Assembly: GCA_016795465.1 (NCBI GenBank) | Contig: JAEUHK010000062.1 | Coordinates: 1 to 64,000, forward strand | Length of the DNA stretch: 64,000 nucleotides | DNA from: Verrucomicrobiaceae bacterium | Lineage (GTDB): Bacteria; Verrucomicrobiota; Verrucomicrobiia; Verrucomicrobiales; Verrucomicrobiaceae | Direction of reading: 5' to 3' | Shown: one piece after another, positions 59,522-64,000 of the stretch | Numbering within the stretch: position 1 is the first letter of the stretch | Layout of the letters: each line of letters begins with the position of its first letter | Notes under the pieces: generated by a model | The model's input: only the letters and a program-made list of their open reading frames with translations | Databases searched by the model: none | What the model was told of the DNA's origin: nothing | Translations under genes and position numbers: made by a program

Positions 59522-61153
59522 ATGACATCCATTTCCACCGTTCTCTCCCGCCGTCATTTCCTCGCACAAACTGGCGGGATGCTGGCTGCATCGTCGTGGG
59601 TGCGGGCGGAGCTGCGACCAGCGAGTGAAAACGGCCATGTCGTCGGTGAACCGGTCGTCGAAGGCATCGGGGCAAAGATTCTGGCCGATGGTGGCAATGC
59701 GGTGGACGCGCTCATTGCCACGGCGCTGGCGGGAGCGATCACGCAGCCGCACCAGACCGGCATCGGCGGGTATGCCACGCATGGGATGTTTGCGATGGAT
59801 GGCGGCAGGCGTATCGCGGCTCTGGATGCGAACACCATGGCGCCGGCGGCTTTCACGAAGGACATTTTCAAGCCGGATGCTCAAGGCCGCGTGCCGGACG
59901 CCAGGAACTACCACGGCTGGCTCTCGACCGGCGTGCCCGGCGTGATCGCTGGCCTGAAACTCGCGCTGGATGAGTTTGGCACGATGTCGTTTGGCGATGT
60001 GCTCGCTCCGGCGATCCGGCTCGCACGCGAGGGATTTCAGCTGCCTGCCTCGCTGGCGGGAACGATGGCACGCATGAAAGCGTCGTTCGAAAAAGATGCG
60101 GGCACAGCCCGGCTTTACCTGCCTGGAGGTGCTGCGCCAGCCGCGGGATCGCTTTTCAAGAATCCCCAGCTCGCGGACGTGCTCGACACGCTGGCGAAGG
60201 CGAACTCGATCGAGCCTTTTTACCGTGGCGACATCGCGCAGTGCATCGCGGAAGGCTTTTCGAAAAATGGCGGGCTCGTCACGAAGGAGGATCTCGCGGC
60301 TTATCGTGCCCGTTGGGTCGAGCCGCTGCGGCTTGCTTGTGGCGCACACACGATCCACACGCCGCCGCTGGCCTGTGGCGGCATTACCGTGCTGCAAATG
60401 CTGGCTATTCTGAAGGCGCTGAAGTGGGATACCATCACAGACGGCCGCGAGCGGCTCGTTCTGCGCGTCGAGGCGATGCGGCTGGCCTGGCGTGACCGGC
60501 TCACCTTGCTCGGCGATCCCGATTTCGGCGATGTGCCGCAGGCGAAGCTGTTGTCAGAGGACTACGCCTCCGAATGCGCGGAGACGATCCGGGCCGCGGT
60601 GAAGTCGGGGCAGATTCTCGAGCCGGGTTTCAAAACGAGCACACAGGGCGGCACGCTGAATTTCAGCGCCAGCGACAAGCACGGAAACATCGCCACGCTC
60701 ACACTGACGCATGGCGACGGCTTCGGTGCGCATGTGACCGTAGATGAGCTCGGCCTCACGCTCGGCCACGGCATGTCACGCTTTGATCCGCGTCCCGATC
60801 ACCCGAACGCCCCCGGCCCGCGCAAGCGTCCGCTGCACAACATGGTGCCCATGCTCATCACGAAAGGCTCGCAGCCCGTCGTCGCCATCGGCGGACGCGG
60901 CGGAAGGCGCATTCCGAACGCGATGCTCGAGTTCCTGACGCAGCACGTCGTGCGTGGCAGGCCGTTTGGCGAGTCGCTGGCCTCGCCGAGACTCCACACA
61001 GAGGGTGGGAAACTCGTTGAGCACCAAAAAGCCTGGCCCAAGCCCAGCATCGACGCCCTGAACAAGGCCGGCTACTCCGTGAAAACCGGCGGCAGTGCCA
61101 CTTTGAGCGGCGTGGCCCTCGAAAACGGCAAATGGCTCGCTGGCATGACTTGA
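59522..61153 (+). CDS. Gamma-glutamyltransferase with Tat-like signal
   Basis: 543 residues from the ATG at 59522, which gives a twin-arginine-like leader (VLSRRHFLAQTGGMLAASSW). A GTG at 59504, overlapping the upstream gene by 4 bp, would be the alternative. The layout is that of the N-terminal-nucleophile GGT family: ILADGGNAVDALIATAL and HQTGIGGYATHGMF in the large subunit, then the autocleavage/nucleophile region QGGTLNFSASDKHGN, T378 being the likely catalytic Thr. The nearby His common in this motif is replaced by Asn. Cleaves gamma-glutamyl bonds, for example of glutathione, outside the cytoplasm. Confidence 0.88.
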   Translation: MTSISTVLSRRHFLAQTGGMLAASSWVRAELRPASENGHVVGEPVVEGIGAKILADGGNAVDALIATALAGAITQPHQTGIGGYATHGMFAMDGGRRIAALDANTMAPAAFTKDIFKPDAQGRVPDARNYHGWLSTGVPGVIAGLKLALDEFGTMSFGDVLAPAIRLAREGFQLPASLAGTMARMKASFEKDAGTARLYLPGGAAPAAGSLFKNPQLADVLDTLAKANSIEPFYRGDIAQCIAEGFSKNGGLVTKEDLAAYRARWVEPLRLACGAHTIHTPPLACGGITVLQMLAILKALKWDTITDGRERLVLRVEAMRLAWRDRLTLLGDPDFGDVPQAKLLSEDYASECAETIRAAVKSGQILEPGFKTSTQGGTLNFSASDKHGNIATLTLTHGDGFGAHVTVDELGLTLGHGMSRFDPRPDHPNAPGPRKRPLHNMVPMLITKGSQPVVAIGGRGGRRIPNAMLEFLTQHVVRGRPFGESLASPRLHTEGGKLVEHQKAWPKPSIDALNKAGYSVKTGGSATLSGVALENGKWLAGMT

Positions 61154-61277
61154 GCCCAACGGGCCATTTTCCGGTCAAACAGCGTTCTGAGGCATCCGCC
61201 GCCGGTTCCCTGGCCCGCTCTGTGCTGCAACAAAAGGCCGCTTTGCCTCGTTTCACTGCCCCCCCAAAACACCCTGC

Positions 61278-62543
61278 ATGAATCGTCGTCATTTCCTTCT
61301 CAGTTCCCTTGGCACCACGCTCGCTTTGCCGAGCATGTCTTCTCTCATGGCGAAGTCCGTGGGCGGCTCCGTGCAGGCGGCGAAAGGCGCGGGCATGGGC
61401 GCTCGGCGCTTTGCCGCCATCGGCAACCTGCTCGGCTACCAGACGAAGAGCCTGTTTCCGACGACGCAGGGCCGGAATTACGAGAAAACGGCGTTGCTGG
61501 AGCCGGTGTGGGACATTCGCGACAAGATGACCGTGTTCCGTGGCCTCGATCATGGCGTGAAGGGCGGGCATTTCGCGGTGCATTCGTTCCTGTCCGGCGT
61601 GCTGCATTCCGAGGCGCAAAATCGGCCGGATGGCAATGTGACCATCGACCAGTTCCTTGCGGACGAGGTGGGCTTCGAGACGCGGTTTCCATCGCTCACG
61701 GTCGGTTCGGAGGGCGGCATTCATGGCGGCTGTCAGATCGCGTGGACGAAGTCGGGCGTGCGTGTGCCGCCGGTGACGAATCCGGCGGAGTTGTTCGAAA
61801 AACTCTTCATCAGTGACTCGCCGGAGCGTCAGGCACGTCGGGCGCAGGAGAACAAGGTGCAGGCCTCCATCCTCGACTCCGTTTTGGACGAGGCGAACCG
61901 CCTTTCCAAGAAGGTGAACCAGGAGGACAAGGCCAAGCTCGATGAGTATCTGACCTCCGTGCGCGATGTGGAGAAGCGCCTCGAACTGCGCCAGCGCTGG
62001 ACGAACCAGCCGAAGCCGAAAGCGCCCTTCGACAAGCCCGCGAACCGCAACGCCGTCGAAGATCTGCCGCTGCTGTATGAGCTCATCGCGCTCGCTTTGC
62101 AGACGGACAGCACGCGCATCGCCACGCTGGAGATCGGCGGCGACTTCATGCCGCAGCATCTCGGCATCAAGAAGGACTGGCACGGCCTTTCCCACCACGG
62201 CAACGACGAGGAGGCCATCGCGAGCCTCATCACGCTGGAGAAGTATCAAATCGAGCACTTCGGCAAGTTCGTGGCCCGTCTCGCGAAGATGAACGACGGC
62301 GAGCGCTCGCTACTCGATTCGACCACCGTGCTTTTCGGCAGCGGCATGGGCGATGGCAACGTGCACAAGAACACCGACCTCCCCATCCTCCTCGCCGGCG
62401 GTGGCTACAAGCACGGCGAATATCGCGAAGTCCCGCGCGAAGGCATCAACAAGGTGCCGCTGTGCAATCTCTTCGTCGATATCGCTCAGAAAATGGGCGT
62501 GGAAACCGATTCGTTTGGCAGCAGCACGGGACGTTTCGCGTGA
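61278..62543 (+). CDS. DUF1552 protein with Tat-like signal
   Basis: 421 residues, MNRRHFLLSSLGTTLALPSM being a twin-arginine-type leader. DUF1552 marks: RFAAIGNLLGYQ, FPTTQGRNYEKTALLEP, KMTVFRGLDHGVKGGHFAVHS, GNVTIDQFLADEVG, and the terminal HGLSHHGND and GSGMGDGNVHKNTDLPILLAG. Like DUF1501 proteins it is found beside cytochrome-type proteins in Planctomycetota/Verrucomicrobiota; here it precedes the heme-motif gene at 62543, the two overlapping by one base (TGATG). Function unknown. Confidence 0.93.
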   Translation: MNRRHFLLSSLGTTLALPSMSSLMAKSVGGSVQAAKGAGMGARRFAAIGNLLGYQTKSLFPTTQGRNYEKTALLEPVWDIRDKMTVFRGLDHGVKGGHFAVHSFLSGVLHSEAQNRPDGNVTIDQFLADEVGFETRFPSLTVGSEGGIHGGCQIAWTKSGVRVPPVTNPAELFEKLFISDSPERQARRAQENKVQASILDSVLDEANRLSKKVNQEDKAKLDEYLTSVRDVEKRLELRQRWTNQPKPKAPFDKPANRNAVEDLPLLYELIALALQTDSTRIATLEIGGDFMPQHLGIKKDWHGLSHHGNDEEAIASLITLEKYQIEHFGKFVARLAKMNDGERSLLDSTTVLFGSGMGDGNVHKNTDLPILLAGGGYKHGEYREVPREGINKVPLCNLFVDIAQKMGVETDSFGSSTGRFA

Positions 62544-64000
62544 TGAGCATGTTGAATTCTCACGCAAAGGCGCAAAGGCGCAAAGGTTTCGCAAACAAGA
62601 CTCTGGGTTCATTCTTTGCGCCTTTGCGCCTTTGCGTGAGACCTGAATGGCTCGTTTTGGCCGCGTTCGCTTCTTCCCACGCCGCTGACGCACCACCAAA
62701 GGTCGTGCAGCAGTTCCTGGGCAAATACTGCCTCGAATGCCACGACGCGGATGTGCAGAAGGGCGACCGCTCGTTTGAGAAGTTTGAGCTGCCGCTGAAA
62801 GGGACTGCCGACCTCATCGAGGCGCGGGACATCATCGACCAGCTGACGCTGAAGGAGATGCCACCGAAAAAAGCGGACCAGCCGAGCGATGAGGAGCGCA
62901 TCGCCATGATCCGGGCGCTGCGTGACGGCACGGTGGTGGCGTATGGCAAGCTGCAGAGCACCGGCAGCCGCACGGTGATGCGCCGACTTTCCAGCCGCGA
63001 GTATGAAAACACGCTCGCGGTGCTGTTTGGCCGTCGCGTGGACACGCTGGGGCTCACGGCGGGTTTTCCGAAGGAGAAAACCACCGAGCACATGGACACC
63101 ATCGGCAAGTCGCTCGTGACCTCCGGCTTCCTCGTGGATCAGTATTTCCAATCCGCGAACCGCCTCGTCGAGACGCGACTCGGCAAACCGGCCACGCCGC
63201 CGAAGGATTGGAAGTTCAACGGCCACTTCGTGCAATACGAGGAGCTGCAAGGCTCGCACAAAAGCGCCTTCAACTACCGCTACCTCAATCTCTACGAGCA
63301 GCCGAACAGCGACACACGCCAGGGCGGCTACGGCCACATCGAGGACTTCAAGCAAGGTGTGCCCGTTTCCGGCCTTTACGACCTCGAAGTCGAGGCCACG
63401 GCGATGCATCGCGACACGCATTACGATCCCGCCATCTTCGGCATCGACTTCTCCGAGCCCTTCATCCTCGGCGTGGTGCCGGGCGATGTCACCGCGGGCC
63501 ACATTCATTATCCGCAGCCCATCGAGCCCGTGCTCGCCACCGCCGTCGTGCCGGACAATGAACCCAAGCGGCTCAAATTCCGCGTGTGGCTCGAAGCAGG
63601 CCAAACACCGCGCTTCATCTTCCCCAACGGCCCGTATGAATCCCGCGCCGCGGTCGTCACGATCAACAAGCGCTACAAAGACGAGTTCAAAGGCGACGTC
63701 GGCTCATCCGGCGTCGGTCGTGCGCACATTTTGAAGGAGGGCAAGCTCCCGCACATCCGCATCAGCGAGATCGCCATTCACGGTCCCTTGCCTGAAGCGC
63801 CTGGAGCCGAGGAAGTGGCCGTTTTTGGCAAAGAAGGCTTCCAGGAGGCCAAGGCGCTCGATCAATTGAATGCCTTCGCCGAGAAAGCTTATCGCCGTCC
63901 GATCACCGACGAGGACAAAAAGCCCATCCGTGCGCTCTACGAGAAGCGCATCGCCGAAAAAGCCTCGCCACGTCAGGCCGCGCTCGATGCGCTCAAATTG
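62543..64000 (+). CDS. Exported CxxCH (heme-motif) DUF1587/DUF1592-type protein, N-terminal part, cut by window end
   Basis: A continuous frame runs from 62543 to the window end, so the C-terminus lies outside. The visible part has KYCLECHDAD (CxxCH), MRRLSSREYENTLAVLFG (DUF1587 type) and AEKAYRRPITDEDKK (DUF1595 type); the family then has DUF1592, DUF1588 and DUF1585, beyond the window. Two starts compete. ATG at 62543 (or 62549) overlaps the DUF1552 stop but puts the palindrome 62558-62641 into the coding part. GTG at 62636, inside the palindrome's right arm, gives a signal-peptide-like start, MRPEWLVLAAFASSHAADA. I favour the GTG start weakly. The partner is the DUF1552 protein. Confidence 0.9.
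   Translation, partial: MSMLNSHAKAQRRKGFANKTLGSFFAPLRLCVRPEWLVLAAFASSHAADAPPKVVQQFLGKYCLECHDADVQKGDRSFEKFELPLKGTADLIEARDIIDQLTLKEMPPKKADQPSDEERIAMIRALRDGTVVAYGKLQSTGSRTVMRRLSSREYENTLAVLFGRRVDTLGLTAGFPKEKTTEHMDTIGKSLVTSGFLVDQYFQSANRLVETRLGKPATPPKDWKFNGHFVQYEELQGSHKSAFNYRYLNLYEQPNSDTRQGGYGHIEDFKQGVPVSGLYDLEVEATAMHRDTHYDPAIFGIDFSEPFILGVVPGDVTAGHIHYPQPIEPVLATAVVPDNEPKRLKFRVWLEAGQTPRFIFPNGPYESRAAVVTINKRYKDEFKGDVGSSGVGRAHILKEGKLPHIRISEIAIHGPLPEAPGAEEVAVFGKEGFQEAKALDQLNAFAEKAYRRPITDEDKKPIRALYEKRIAEKASPRQAALDALKL
62558..62641. repeat. Palindromic repeat with 28-nt perfect arms at the 5' end of the last gene
   Basis: Arms at 62558-62585 and 62614-62641 are exact reverse complements, separated by a 28-nt loop (62586-62613). 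The core is CACGCAAAGGCGCAAAGG with the internal unit GGCGCAAA repeated. It sits at the junction of the DUF1552 gene and the next gene, and its right arm holds the GTG start candidate. It has the form of a mobile intergenic palindrome of a different sequence family from the one at 18752. Confidence 0.8.

Noticed and set aside
61151-61172. Short hairpin GCCC-AAC-GGGC followed by CATTTT after the gamma-glutamyltransferase stop
   Set aside because: Only four base pairs and a short T-run; too weak to call a terminator.

Overview
The window (about 60% GC, dense coding, no gap over 300 bp) looks like chromosomal DNA of a Verrucomicrobiota bacterium, probably close to Prosthecobacter/Verrucomicrobiaceae; Planctomycetota is the main alternative. 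The grounds are the gene families, not a search. They are a sulfatase, a DUF1549/DUF1553 cytochrome-type protein followed by a Tat-exported DUF1501 protein, a DUF1552 protein followed by a DUF1587/DUF1592-type protein, several Gfo/Idh/MocA oxidoreductases with Tat signals, ThuA-like and PHP-type secreted proteins, and ELWxxDGT repeats. Most products carry signal peptides or Tat motifs, so the window is essentially a secretome region.

Layout. 1-3323 (+): end of a sulfatase, then a serine hydrolase fused to a DUF1343/NamZ domain. 3327-7272 (-): a run of secreted protein, PIG-L deacetylase, lysyl-tRNA synthetase and a PH-like membrane protein. 7425-23074 (+): an alpha/beta hydrolase, then a long tightly packed run of eleven mostly exported hydrolases and related proteins. 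These are an M16 protease, two proteins of the neutral-ceramidase fold, several esterases, a degenerate metallophosphoesterase, a CxxC metal-binding-like protein, an M14 carboxypeptidase and a beta-helix protein. 23112-25026 (-): a lower-GC islet with a RHH antitoxin, a PemK/MazF-like toxin and a membrane protein. 25086-37712: PHP-like protein, Gfo/Idh, GNAT, ThuA-like protein, polysaccharide deacetylase, a third ceramidase-fold protein, and the DUF1549/1553 plus DUF1501 pair. 37734-39983 (-): a close paralogue of the first NamZ fusion. 40060-44439: a lone LolD/MacB-type ATPase, a CAT-anticodon tRNA, a lectin-esterase-propeller protein and a cytosolic Gfo/Idh. 44595-56057 (+): a giant 3820-residue M36 protease with two blocks of 17 ELWxxDGT repeats. 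56132-64000 (+): CHASE2-like protein, fatty acid hydroxylase, Gfo/Idh, gamma-glutamyltransferase, DUF1552 and the start of a DUF1587/1592-type protein cut by the window end.

As a whole the genes suggest extracytoplasmic turnover of polymers: sulfated and acetylated glycans, peptidoglycan fragments, peptides and lipids or esters. The most unusual items are the giant twin-block protease, three ceramidase-fold proteins that all lack the serine nucleophile, the duplicated amidase-like/NamZ fusion, the hybrid toxin-antitoxin operon with a third membrane gene, and three different palindromic repeats between genes, one of which reaches into the 5' end of the last gene.
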